DNA from: Microcaldota archaeon
Lineage (GTDB): Archaea; Micrarchaeota; Micrarchaeia; Micrarchaeales; CABMGC01
Assembly: GCA_021845465.1 (NCBI GenBank)
Contig: JAKBRL010000002.1
Span: 1-64,000, forward strand
Reading direction: 5' to 3'
Length of the DNA stretch: 64,000 nucleotides
The stretch's first letter is position 1. The number at the start of each line of letters is the position of its first letter. The notes under the pieces were generated by a model. It did no database searches, was not told the origin of the DNA, and saw only the letters and a list, made by a program, of their open reading frames with translations. This document shows positions 8,652 to 18,488 of the stretch, piece after piece. Position numbers and translations under genes: made by a program.

Positions 8652-10024
8652 TAATTACCCCTCTTTTCTCTTCCGTAAAAGAAGTGCAGCGGCCTGCCTA
8701 AGGCAGCTTCAGCCGCTTCCTGGATTCCCTCGCTGTATGTAGGATGCGGATGTATGGTATCTGCAATGTCCTCCAGCGTTGCGCCCATCTCTATTGCAAG
8801 TGCGGCCTCAGCTATCATGGAATTCGCATCATCTGAGACTATCTCAATGCCTTCTATCAGATCATTGGAATCATATGCAACTTTAACAAAGCCTTTTGTG
8901 CGGTTCAGCGCAACTGCCCTTCCCAGAGCAGTAAGTGGAAATTTTTTAACTGACAATCCTTCCCCGGATATTCTGCCAGCTATAGCTATCTCAGGATCCG
9001 AGAATATGACAGAAGGTATGACTATATTGTCAAAACCCGAAGATTTTCCTGCAGCAACCTCTCCTGCGACTACTCCTTGGCGTATAGCTTTATGGGCAAG
9101 CATAGGCTCGCCTACGACATCACCTATAGCTAATATGTTCGGGTCTGTAGTCCTCATCGCACTGTCTGTGGATATAAATCCTTTACCATCGATTGAGACT
9201 TTGGTGTTTTCGAGACCTAGCCCTTTTGTGTAAGGATGGAGGCCTATGGCTACTACGATTATATCTGCAGGAATGCTCTTACCATCACTCAGAGTTACAG
9301 AGTTTTCAGTATGTGATACAGGTTCGCTGTTTTTATGTATCTCTATGCCTAGAGATTCCATCCTTGAGACAACCAGTTCAGTGGCTTCGGGATCAAAATG
9401 TGACAAGACCCCAGACCTTGCTATTATATGCACTTTTGTGCCAAGCTTTGCATATAGAGTTGCAGTCTCTACAGCGACATATCCTGCACCTATTATGGCC
9501 ATTGTTTTAGGTATTATGTCTAGAGAAAGAGCAGTCTTATAGTCAATTATATTTCCGCCGTATTCGAACCCTTTTAGCACGGAAGGCTCAGATCCTGTTG
9601 CAATTATAGCCTTCCCGAATTCCAGAGTTCTTCCGTCTGTAAGCTGGAGTTCATTTGACGAAACAAATACGGCCTCAGCCTTTGCTACTTCAATTTGGTT
9701 GGATTTGCATAGGAATGCCACGCCTTCTTCCAGTTTTTTTGAGACTGAAATCCTCCAATCGTACATCTTTTTAGGATCTATTGACAAGGTACCAGAAATA
9801 CCGAATTCTTCCGCGTGCTGTGCGCTGTAAAATAAATCAGCTATATGAATAAGTGTTTTAGATGGTATGCAGGCATAATTAAGGCAGTGGCCCCCGAGTT
9901 TATTCTTTTCTATCAACGTTACGCTCTTGCCGATTTGTGATGCTCTTATTGCTGCGACATAACCGCCCACGCCGCCACCTATCACTGCAATGTCTACTTC
10001 TTCAGGTATAGATCCCATTACCAT
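8651..10024 (-). CDS. lpdA: Dihydrolipoamide dehydrogenase (E3)
   Basis: FAD/NAD disulfide oxidoreductase that reoxidises dihydrolipoyl groups of 2-oxoacid dehydrogenase or glycine cleavage complexes. The FAD-binding GGGVGG lies at 16-21 and the redox-active pair C47/C52 in GGHCLNYACIPSK. A second Rossmann motif (GAGYVAVETA) binds NAD. The C-terminal dimer-interface HPHPTYSE carries the catalytic His-Glu dyad. It is 457 residues, normal. No E1 or E2 subunit gene is present in the window, so the partner complex cannot be named. An ATG two codons downstream is an alternative start. Confidence 0.93.
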   Translation of the reverse strand: MVMGSIPEEVDIAVIGGGVGGYVAAIRASQIGKSVTLIEKNKLGGHCLNYACIPSKTLIHIADLFYSAQHAEEFGISGTLSIDPKKMYDWRISVSKKLEEGVAFLCKSNQIEVAKAEAVFVSSNELQLTDGRTLEFGKAIIATGSEPSVLKGFEYGGNIIDYKTALSLDIIPKTMAIIGAGYVAVETATLYAKLGTKVHIIARSGVLSHFDPEATELVVSRMESLGIEIHKNSEPVSHTENSVTLSDGKSIPADIIVVAIGLHPYTKGLGLENTKVSIDGKGFISTDSAMRTTDPNILAIGDVVGEPMLAHKAIRQGVVAGEVAAGKSSGFDNIVIPSVIFSDPEIAIAGRISGEGLSVKKFPLTALGRAVALNRTKGFVKVAYDSNDLIEGIEIVSDDANSMIAEAALAIEMGATLEDIADTIHPHPTYSEGIQEAAEAALGRPLHFFYGREKRGN

Positions 10025-10146
10025 AGAAACAGGAATAGTTGAAACTCCAGTAATAAATAATTATCGTAGATTTTTTGATGATAAAAAAAATTTGCATAGC
10101 CTCCCGCATCCCGAGTAGTCGGTTTTCATTTCGGAAATAGATGATT

Positions 10147-13100
10147 TCAATAGGTTACAGGTGGAGGCACATGTATATTGCTGTTTTTCGGATTTGGTTC
10201 CCCATTGTTTGGTGTGTTCTTCTTTCCCTTGTCCTTTAGCATTGTTGTATATATGAGGTATATAAGGATTACCGCAATGGCTACAATCAAGATTGATATC
10301 TCAGCCTTTTTGCTCTCTAGGGCTATAAGTAATGAAGATTTTTCCGTTGATGAGTTCTGGGATGTGCTGACTGAAGTTGTATTCACAGTCTTCTTTATTG
10401 TTGTAGTGTTGGTTTTCGACACATTCGTAGTAGATGGTTTCGATTTGGGCACATTCGACTTCATAAGTGCAAGAAGGATATCTTTAGGAATCTGGAATGA
10501 TATTGTGCAGAGCTTTGAGTTTATGGTGAAATTGGTTATCATCTTCCAGGAATTGCCAGAGTATTCAAATGGGAATGTCTCGTTCTGAGGCATGCTGCAT
10601 GAGTAGTGGAGATCTGCATTTATTGAAAGGTTTGAGTATTGCGGATACGTAATATTGAGAACATATAGCTTCGTATATTCGGAAGGAGGGGCTGGAGATT
10701 CCTGTGTGGAATTCGTTATGGAGATTAATGCGGATGAAGGGATTGCTTTGGTTGGATTTATTGCAAATACAGATGATGTCTTCTCGTAGTTTATTATGCT
10801 CTGATGGCCTTTTGTAGAATTGATTGTGATTGAGAGATTGCTGTTTGTTGAATTGTATAGTGTTATAGATCTACCCGTGTTTTGGATGTTTGGAAGCGTA
10901 GTCACGTTTAGTATCTTCTTGCCTGGAAGCGGTACAACGCATACATTTGATGCGATTGTATGCACAGCAGGTATGTAGGAGATATTAAGCAGTCTTATTA
11001 TGTAGTCGTATGATGCAGTGCCTCCTATTATCTCTGTAGAGTTAGGCGAGAGAGTATACTGCAGGCCGTCTATTGTGATTCCCGTATCAGTAGGCGATAT
11101 GTAGTTGGCGCGTATGTTAAAGGATTTTCCAGTAAAGTTCACTACGGCGAAATCAGGGTTCGTAAGATTTGTTACCAAATAACATGTTGAATTTAGGTTT
11201 ATTACAGATGGTTTGAATGTTCCTCCGCCTCCTGCGCCTGCGGTACCTGAGCCTGAAGAGCCACTGCTGCCTGAACTGCCACTGCCTCCACCACCGCCTC
11301 CGCCGCCTCCGCTGGGTGGTGTGGGGGTAGACGCACTACTTACTGTTATTTCAGTTGTCTGTGAATATGTGTTATAACCTGCAGAGTCAGTGACTTCTAG
11401 GCAATAATATGCAGTAGAGGATGGCGTTGCCGTATAACTGCTTGTATTGGTGCCGGATATCTGCAAGTCAGATGTACATGAGGAAGATGGTCCTGAGATC
11501 CATGTGTATGTGTATGGAGGTGTGCCGCCTGAGACTGAAGATGTGAAAGTAAGGCTCTGGCCTGTTGTTATGGACTGTTGTGTGGATGGAGATATTGAGA
11601 CAGATAAAGGTGTCTCGCTTGCGAATACACCTACAACAGGATCATTTGGTATGTTAAATTTAATACTGCATGGATTCGATGAGGAGTAAAGTATTGGAAT
11701 TGGAGACCATACACTTCCATTTAGCAAATATGGAGTAACTGAACTGTATTTACATGCGTATGAAACAGTGAGATTTGATTCTGGATTTAGAGAATATGGA
11801 TTTGATTCGTTAATATACAGAACCAGTATTTTGATTGGTTTTGATCCTAGAGAGGGAATGGATGTGTTGGCTGTTTCATTCGCTACAACTATGTTTTCTA
11901 GAATACTTCTATTGAATATGGATGATAATGAGATTGTTGAATTGAATTTAGGATATTTGAGATCTACTGAATAGTTATAAGATAAGAAGAGCTGCTGAGG
12001 CAGACCCGAAGAAGTGTTTCCAACTAATTCTACTTTGTCATAACTTCTAAAGACACTGCTTGTATTTAGGCGAGGTTCTTTTGTTAGGAGGATATTATTT
12101 GTCTGAGTATTTGGGCCTGTTGCTATCTGGCTTGATGTAAGTCCGTAGAACTTATTTCCCAATATCGATGCTGTTACGTTTGGATCGTCATTTACCACAG
12201 CTACTGCCGAAGAAGAATTAAGATCATTAAGTATTGTGTTGTTAATGACTTGTAGATTCGAATTTGAGTGAAGATTGCCTTCTTCCCCGAAAGAGATTAT
12301 TGCAGGATTTCCGCTGAATGGTCCTTGTTCGATAGTATTGTTTTCTATTAAGGCATTTCCCCCATTAGGAAGATCTACACTATAACTTGCTGTGCCGTTT
12401 TCATCTTGTATCCTGTTGTCTATTATTACAGTGTTCTGCGCACGGCTCTTTATTTCATGGCCTACTGAAGCGGCGTGAACATAGCTGTGCTTTATAGTAA
12501 ACAGTTTTATGTCGTTTATGTACATGTTGTGGGTATAACCATACCCAACAGAGGAAACATTGTATACTCCATTATGGTAAAATTCGCTATTTTCTATTAG
12601 TATTGTTCCGTTAGGGTCTGGAGCCGCAAGGAGTCCATCCTGATTATTATAGAAATAACTGTTGTTTATTATCATATTTCCTCCTTCATATCTGATTCCT
12701 GCACCATTGGAGGATGAGGGATCTGAAAATGCTCCTGAAAATGAGAAATGAGTTATTGTTACAGTCACCCCGCTGCCTCCTACATCGAGTATTCCCTTGT
12801 CATTAGGTGGCTGTTCTGTTGCAACCATATTTACTACGCCGCCTACGCCTTGTAAAGTGAGATTGAAATTTATCGTCTCTGGAAAGTCGTTAGTATAGGT
12901 ACCTGCTGCGACTTTTACTGTATCACCACTAGTTGCATTTGCAATTGCTGCTGCTATGCTATGATATTCTAAGCCAGGACCTACCGTTAGAGTAGTTGCA
13001 TTCGAAGTTATGATTATAGGCACAACACTTATTGTTACTGGGGATGAACATCCCGATTCCGGTGCATATGCAGAATCCTTTACTAGATAAGAGTAAGTAG

Positions 13101-16100
13101 TGTTCTGTGAAGGGCTTTCCGTGATGCCCTGTGAGACTGCGTTTGCAATAGGTGTCTGGCATGAACTCCCGGTATACCATTGATATGAATATGGTGTTGT
13201 GCCTCCTGAAGGGTTTGCAGTGAGGGTAACAGATTGTCCGGCATTGATTGCAGTTGATGATGCAGTTATGCTTCCTATGTTAAGTGGGGAATTTACAGTT
13301 ATAGTATCAGGAGAGGAACATACAAATACAGAGCTGTTTGTTGTTTCGCCTGCCCCGTAAGAGTATGTCGACGATGAAGTTAACGAAATATTATATGAAG
13401 AGGATGTCGCACCTGAGATTGCGGTTGAACAACCGCTGCCTGAATACCATTGGTATGTGTATGGGAAAACTCCACCTGAAGGATCAGCAGAGAGAGTAAT
13501 ATATTGCCCTGAGTCAATTGTTGGGCTTGAAGGATAAATGGGATTTGCAACAAGAGGCGTGCTTTGGCTATATCCTTTTGGAGAGAAGTCGAATGCTTCA
13601 TCAAGCCCTGTTGATGTTCTTGCAGAAGTATCGGTTTCTGCAGGATATGTTGAAAGGATCCAGTTATAGGCCTGTATTGCTGTTGCGTTATTGTCTATGG
13701 AGATTATGCCAGCACTGGACATAAGAGCCAGTTGTATGTAGTTAATTTCTCCTTCGGCAGTATTTGCGCTTTGATTGTACAGGGATGTTCCAATTGAGCC
13801 TGAAGCTATATCTGCTTCCCAAACCTGTTTCCATGTCTGTAGTACTGGATTTGTTACGTTTGCTGAAGAAATATTCAAGACAGGAAGGTCGTATGTTATT
13901 CCTGCTTCAGGATTAAAGCCTTCAGGACCAGCAGTAAATCTTCCTGATATGAAATTAGTCATCCATTTTAGATAAGTCAATGCTCCTGGAACGTTACGTT
14001 CTACAGCCGCTATTACAGTGCTCGCGAAGTAATCTTGCTGCCATGGAGCCTGAATGCAGTTGGTGCCTGGACATGGGTAATAACCATATGCGCCTACGAT
14101 ATATCCATGAGGTTGTACAGAACTGAATGGGGAACTGCTATTTACATATGTGTCGTATAGATACTGGAATTCTACAGCTTGGTTGTTCTTGAAGAAAGAA
14201 CTAAGCGGATCTGAATTTGGATCTGCAAATGCAGCATCTATTATCTGGCGAAGTCTCCAAGCATAGCCTCTTACTTGATCTGCGCCTTCTGCTACGATTA
14301 CTCTGTTGTTATGCCATGTTGTATATCCAGGATTTACATCAGTAAGGGCAAATGTTCCTTGTGCGTCTACCTGGTCAAGATAATGCATGCTGCCAGTAAG
14401 AATGTAAGGAATATATGATAGATCTGGCCAATGTGCAGGATCTATACTGACTGGATCGCTTCCGTCTGCAAATTGTGTAACACATCCATAAAGCTCGTAA
14501 CATGCACCATATGGAGGCGGATCAACACTAATATTTGGAAATGTTCCGGTATTTAGATAAGAATTTCCTTGAGGATAGTAATAATCCCAGCCCATCGCGC
14601 CTGCCTGAGTGTCTGTAAGTTGTGCAAAATTTGATACAGTCTGGTTTTGGCTGAGCAGCCATGCCGCATTCCAGGTAGGCTGAGGTCCTATATCAGGCCT
14701 TCCACCACTTGCTGGCATGTAGAAAGTGATTCCAAAACCGCTCATTATTGTATTGTATGCTATTGCAGTTGCAGAATTGCCTAGATTCTCAAGTGAAGAG
14801 GCGTAATACGAGACAAGCCCTTTTGAAAGTCCATCTGAAAGATTGTAGGGCTGTATTGCACCTACCTGTTCCAACTCTGCTATATTATGTACTACGTTTA
14901 CTTCAGGAGCTCCGTTGCTCCAGGTTTCCCAATTCCATTCGGTGTAGTGAGGCTGGAAGATATTATTCTTTATAAGAATAGGTTGATTATTTTCTTTGAT
15001 TACAAGATTATAATTTACGTCGCCACCTACAGGCTGCATTGCGTAATCATTTGCAAATAACACATCAGTATGTGTTGATCCATCTGCGTATTTTCTTATG
15101 TCGAACATTACATGGAATGATCCGCTGACATTGTAATTCACCCTTCCTTCAACGCTTTGATTGCCTTGAAGCCAGTATGTAACCGAATTTGATGCGAGTG
15201 CGTTTGCAAGCACCGTTGATGCGTTTATCTGATAGTTAGTAACATTATAAGAAAGGGGTATTTTTTCAATTTCTGAACAATACCAGACAGTACAGCTTAC
15301 ATATAGATATCTGCCATGTGGGCTAATAGTTAACACTTTTGGATTTCCTCCTGCCTGAGAAGGATTGATGTCTGAGATTGTCCTTATTGTTTTATTTGTA
15401 GTCAGATTGAATACAGTTATTGTGCTTCCTGCGTCATCTGAATAGCCATCTAGTATATATGCAATTGTTCCTGAAGGGTTTATTGTCATTGCTCCTGGTC
15501 CGTAACCTATATTAGTTATATTGTAGATAGGCTCTTCTGTTGTTGTATTTATTACACTTATTCTTGAACCTTGTATATCCAATACATAAACAAGGTTGCC
15601 TGAAGGACTTATTATTGCGATTGATGGACCAGAGTTTGCATAATTTCCTACTGTTATTTCCTTAGATATGGTATCGTTGTTAAGATTTACCACACTTACT
15701 TGAGATCCTTGCCATACGCCATCATTGTTTACCCCTAGATCGGTAACATATGCAGTTGTTCCTGAAGAGGTTATTTCTATGTCGCTTGGGTTCCAGAAGC
15801 CACTTATAGTGTTTGTTACTTGATAGGTGGTAAGATTTAATGTGCTTATGGAGTAATTTCCTGAATTTATTACATAGGCGAGTGGTTTTGTTGGGCTTAG
15901 GCGTATAAATGAGGGTCCATCAAATCCTTTTATAACACTGGTTACCTGATGAGTTACAAGATTTACTATCTCAATAGTGTTATTTCCCTGTGATGCCACA
16001 TATGCGCTTGTTCCGGAAGGGAATAGAACTATGCTAATTGGTTCAGATCCTACAACTAATGCATTTGTTACCTGCATTGTTGATGTGTTAAAGGTTAAGA

Positions 16101-17004
16101 GAGTAGAGTTTTCATAGCTTAGTGCATAGCCAGTTGTGCCGTTTGGATTTAAGGCCATGGCATATTTATGTTCTGTTGTTCCTGTCTGTGTTGAATATGC
16201 AGAGAGTGCGTTGGTTATATTGGGTTCACTCATTAGAGTGAGATTCACCTGCATGTTGTATCCGTTGGAAAGAATGCTCTGCAGTGTGAGTGGAATTTCC
16301 GGGTTTGCAGATACAATTCTAAACATTCCTTTGTAAAGTGAATCTGGAGGCATTTGTGGGGCGTCCAATGTTACTACAACCATTTTTTCAGTACCGTCCG
16401 AATAGGTATTCTTTACGTCTGTCTGAACAGGATACTGAACTCCGTTTATAACAGCTGCTATCGAATCACCAATTGGCACTTTCCCTCTTGGAAATATTTC
16501 AGCAAATGTTATGTAATGGGAGGGTATTGTCGATGGTTGGTTATTTTGTAGGTCGAAACTTACAATGTCACTGGAATTCACAGGCTGAAGCATTTTCGGT
16601 ATGAAAACAAGATATGATGAAGTTAGATTGTAGCCTGCTGAGCAGGAAGAAACAGAGGAATTTGTAGATTCTGTTACAAGATAGCTGTATACCATTGATA
16701 CCTGTGGCTCGGGAGCAGCATATGTTGATGATGTAGCTCCAGATATTGCATCTGTAGAGCTGCAGGCAGGATCCCCAGATTCGTTTGCATACCATTGATA
16801 ATCGTATGAGGATGTGCCGCCTGAAGGATTTGCTGTCAGGGTTACATTGGGACTTATTGATTGGTTGTATGTGCCTGCAGTTATATTGCCTGCGGTGATT
16901 AGGGGAGATGTGAAAACAGGAGTTTTAGATTGATTAGGTTTGTTTTGTGAGAGGTAAGAATACCTAAATGTGATAAATGAGATTATTAGGATTACCATCG
17001 CCAT
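10147..17004 (-). CDS. Giant surface protein with nested beta-propeller and beta-helix domains
   Basis: A 2285-residue exported, probably membrane-anchored protein. Domains in order: N-terminal membrane segment; Ig/PKD-like repeat (~35-128); a barrel-like segment with YSDGTEKMVVV (~169-245); a YVTN-type beta-propeller (~283-570); a beta-sandwich plus all-helical region with GGRPDIGP and DQVRGYAWRLRQI (~590-1130), reminiscent of the PcRGLX/YetA-like lyase family; two Ig/PKD repeats (~1155-1310); a right-handed beta-helix (~1338-1640); an Ig repeat (~1795-1886); a Gly/Ser linker (~1890-1930); a C-terminal domain; and a final membrane span (~2225-2250). Many NxS/T sites suggest N-glycosylation. 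The enzymatic role is an inference. The start is uncertain because the open frame and hydrophobic run continue upstream of the ATG. Confidence 0.82.
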   Translation of the reverse strand: MAMVILIISFITFRYSYLSQNKPNQSKTPVFTSPLITAGNITAGTYNQSISPNVTLTANPSGGTSSYDYQWYANESGDPACSSTDAISGATSSTYAAPEPQVSMVYSYLVTESTNSSVSSCSAGYNLTSSYLVFIPKMLQPVNSSDIVSFDLQNNQPSTIPSHYITFAEIFPRGKVPIGDSIAAVINGVQYPVQTDVKNTYSDGTEKMVVVTLDAPQMPPDSLYKGMFRIVSANPEIPLTLQSILSNGYNMQVNLTLMSEPNITNALSAYSTQTGTTEHKYAMALNPNGTTGYALSYENSTLLTFNTSTMQVTNALVVGSEPISIVLFPSGTSAYVASQGNNTIEIVNLVTHQVTSVIKGFDGPSFIRLSPTKPLAYVINSGNYSISTLNLTTYQVTNTISGFWNPSDIEITSSGTTAYVTDLGVNNDGVWQGSQVSVVNLNNDTISKEITVGNYANSGPSIAIISPSGNLVYVLDIQGSRISVINTTTEEPIYNITNIGYGPGAMTINPSGTIAYILDGYSDDAGSTITVFNLTTNKTIRTISDINPSQAGGNPKVLTISPHGRYLYVSCTVWYCSEIEKIPLSYNVTNYQINASTVLANALASNSVTYWLQGNQSVEGRVNYNVSGSFHVMFDIRKYADGSTHTDVLFANDYAMQPVGGDVNYNLVIKENNQPILIKNNIFQPHYTEWNWETWSNGAPEVNVVHNIAELEQVGAIQPYNLSDGLSKGLVSYYASSLENLGNSATAIAYNTIMSGFGITFYMPASGGRPDIGPQPTWNAAWLLSQNQTVSNFAQLTDTQAGAMGWDYYYPQGNSYLNTGTFPNISVDPPPYGACYELYGCVTQFADGSDPVSIDPAHWPDLSYIPYILTGSMHYLDQVDAQGTFALTDVNPGYTTWHNNRVIVAEGADQVRGYAWRLRQIIDAAFADPNSDPLSSFFKNNQAVEFQYLYDTYVNSSSPFSSVQPHGYIVGAYGYYPCPGTNCIQAPWQQDYFASTVIAAVERNVPGALTYLKWMTNFISGRFTAGPEGFNPEAGITYDLPVLNISSANVTNPVLQTWKQVWEADIASGSIGTSLYNQSANTAEGEINYIQLALMSSAGIISIDNNATAIQAYNWILSTYPAETDTSARTSTGLDEAFDFSPKGYSQSTPLVANPIYPSSPTIDSGQYITLSADPSGGVFPYTYQWYSGSGCSTAISGATSSSYNISLTSSSTYSYGAGETTNSSVFVCSSPDTITVNSPLNIGSITASSTAINAGQSVTLTANPSGGTTPYSYQWYTGSSCQTPIANAVSQGITESPSQNTTYSYLVKDSAYAPESGCSSPVTISVVPIIITSNATTLTVGPGLEYHSIAAAIANATSGDTVKVAAGTYTNDFPETINFNLTLQGVGGVVNMVATEQPPNDKGILDVGGSGVTVTITHFSFSGAFSDPSSSNGAGIRYEGGNMIINNSYFYNNQDGLLAAPDPNGTILIENSEFYHNGVYNVSSVGYGYTHNMYINDIKLFTIKHSYVHAASVGHEIKSRAQNTVIIDNRIQDENGTASYSVDLPNGGNALIENNTIEQGPFSGNPAIISFGEEGNLHSNSNLQVINNTILNDLNSSSAVAVVNDDPNVTASILGNKFYGLTSSQIATGPNTQTNNILLTKEPRLNTSSVFRSYDKVELVGNTSSGLPQQLFLSYNYSVDLKYPKFNSTISLSSIFNRSILENIVVANETANTSIPSLGSKPIKILVLYINESNPYSLNPESNLTVSYACKYSSVTPYLLNGSVWSPIPILYSSSNPCSIKFNIPNDPVVGVFASETPLSVSISPSTQQSITTGQSLTFTSSVSGGTPPYTYTWISGPSSSCTSDLQISGTNTSSYTATPSSTAYYCLEVTDSAGYNTYSQTTEITVSSASTPTPPSGGGGGGGGGSGSSGSSGSSGSGTAGAGGGGTFKPSVINLNSTCYLVTNLTNPDFAVVNFTGKSFNIRANYISPTDTGITIDGLQYTLSPNSTEIIGGTASYDYIIRLLNISYIPAVHTIASNVCVVPLPGKKILNVTTLPNIQNTGRSITLYNSTNSNLSITINSTKGHQSIINYEKTSSVFAINPTKAIPSSALISITNSTQESPAPPSEYTKLYVLNITYPQYSNLSINADLHYSCSMPQNETFPFEYSGNSWKMITNFTINSKLCTISFQIPKDILLALMKSNVPKSKPSTTNVSKTNTTTIKKTVNTTSVSTSQNSSTEKSSLLIALESKKAEISILIVAIAVILIYLIYTTMLKDKGKKNTPNNGEPNPKNSNIHVPPPVTY

Positions 17005-17199
17005 TAGTAAGATTATCAGGATCTGATTTTTGTTGTTGATTGGATCATCCTGATTTTAATGATGCCTACTACTTTAAAAAAGTTTTGGCGATATTAGGAT
17101 TCAATGGTAAATTCTAAGTGAATTTTAAGTGCCATGTGAATTATATAAAAAAATGAAAGAGATAGTTTTGCAGTTAGCTAAAGCTGTGATAAAACAATA

Positions 17200-18384
17200 T
17201 CATTTTGCTGCGCTGACTATTTTTATTATGTCCCCGTCTTTCAATATATAATCCTTAGCTATCCTCATTTTGTTTTTTGCGTCTATGGCATAAAGCATCT
17301 TGGCTGCTATTTCCGTATGTATCTTTGAAGCGAGGTCTAATGCTGTTGACCCTTCTGGCATGAGGATTGCGTCAGGAAGGACATTGCCTGAACTGTCAGA
17401 ATACCTATTTTCATTTTCTACAGGATAAACAACAATACTATGGGACAAATTAAACACAGTTTCATTTATAATTTCCTGTATTCCGGTGCTGCCGTTTTTC
17501 TTAAGATAGGAAGAAATATATGAAAGTGCGCGCTTCTGGTCTTCAGTTGCATTTGGGCCCATAATAAAATTAGACTCTCCCGGATTATAAGTTATGGTTC
17601 CAGATTTTGCCGCTCTCCTTAACGCTAGTTCTATTGCGCCAGAGCATCCTATTACAGGATAGTCTTTCAGTCTATTTCTGAGTGTTTCAAGAGCGTCTTT
17701 TGGAGCTTTGTCCATCTTGTTTGCAGCTATGGCAATTGGTTTGTTTCTAGCGAGAAAAGATCTGGAGAATCTTAATGAAGACTCATGGTTCCAGGAGATG
17801 TTTGAAATAGTTATTCCATTCTCTTCTGCCGAATCCCTTATCTGATCTTCGCTTGGCTTGAAGCCTGAAAGCAGCTCTAACAGCGCTTCGATTCCATCCT
17901 TTTTCCTAGAAAGAGATTGCATGTTCTTTTCTATAATTCCGGATAGCCAGTTGGCAAGCTCTTCTTCTACCATATGTATGTCTTCCTTTTGGTCAAAGTT
18001 GCTTCCTGGTCTTCCTTGTATGTCTGTTTCACCGCTAAGATCAACTACGAGGATAAGTGCATCTGCACTTATTATGTCATTCAGGAATTGTGTGCCCATT
18101 CCCTTGCCGATATGTGCACCAGGTATAAGCCCTGCGACATCAGTTATATTTACGGGAATTTTTCTTATTCCGTTGCCACACATGGAATTTCTAGGGTTGC
18201 ATTTTATTCCTAGCTCTTTTTCAGGACATTCTTTAGTAGCATGGGCTATCCCAAGGTTCGGATTTATTGTGGTGAACGGATAGTCTGCTATATCAGCTTG
18301 TGAAAGAGTCATTGCTGAAAATATGGTGCTCTTTCCCTTGTTTGGAGCGCCTATTAGCCCGAGCATCATTGCATCGATAAACAT
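17200..18384 (-). CDS. ychF: YchF/OLA1-family GTPase/ATPase
   Basis: Obg-related translation-associated P-loop NTPase. The Walker A motif GAPNKGKST is at 12-20. Switch/G3 DVAGLIPGAHIGKGMG follows, and NKMD is the G4-like motif. The Cys-containing stretch CPEKELGIKCNPRNSMC matches archaeal YchF proteins. A TGS domain closes the protein (~310-394). It is 394 residues, as in archaeal homologues. An ATG five or six codons in (MMLGLIGAPNKG) would give a more family-like N-terminus. It lies between the two giant surface-protein genes and is divergent from the NAD(P)HX dehydratase gene. Confidence 0.9.
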   Translation of the reverse strand: MFIDAMMLGLIGAPNKGKSTIFSAMTLSQADIADYPFTTINPNLGIAHATKECPEKELGIKCNPRNSMCGNGIRKIPVNITDVAGLIPGAHIGKGMGTQFLNDIISADALILVVDLSGETDIQGRPGSNFDQKEDIHMVEEELANWLSGIIEKNMQSLSRKKDGIEALLELLSGFKPSEDQIRDSAEENGITISNISWNHESSLRFSRSFLARNKPIAIAANKMDKAPKDALETLRNRLKDYPVIGCSGAIELALRRAAKSGTITYNPGESNFIMGPNATEDQKRALSYISSYLKKNGSTGIQEIINETVFNLSHSIVVYPVENENRYSDSSGNVLPDAILMPEGSTALDLASKIHTEIAAKMLYAIDAKNKMRIAKDYILKDGDIIKIVSAAK

Positions 18385-18455
18385 AGGGAGATTGGATTTA
18401 ATAGGGTATCTGTAACTCTTGAAATGTATTTTGAATTGATTATCTTGCGATATGA

Positions 18456-18463
18456 ATATAAAA
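18456..18463 (+). promoter_or_regulatory. TATA box upstream of nnrD
   Basis: ATATAAAA is centred ~29 nt before the GTG at 18489, which fits a leaderless or very short-leader transcript. Confidence 0.5.
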
Positions 18464-18488
18464 TAGCGATTCCGATTTCTTCTGGCAT

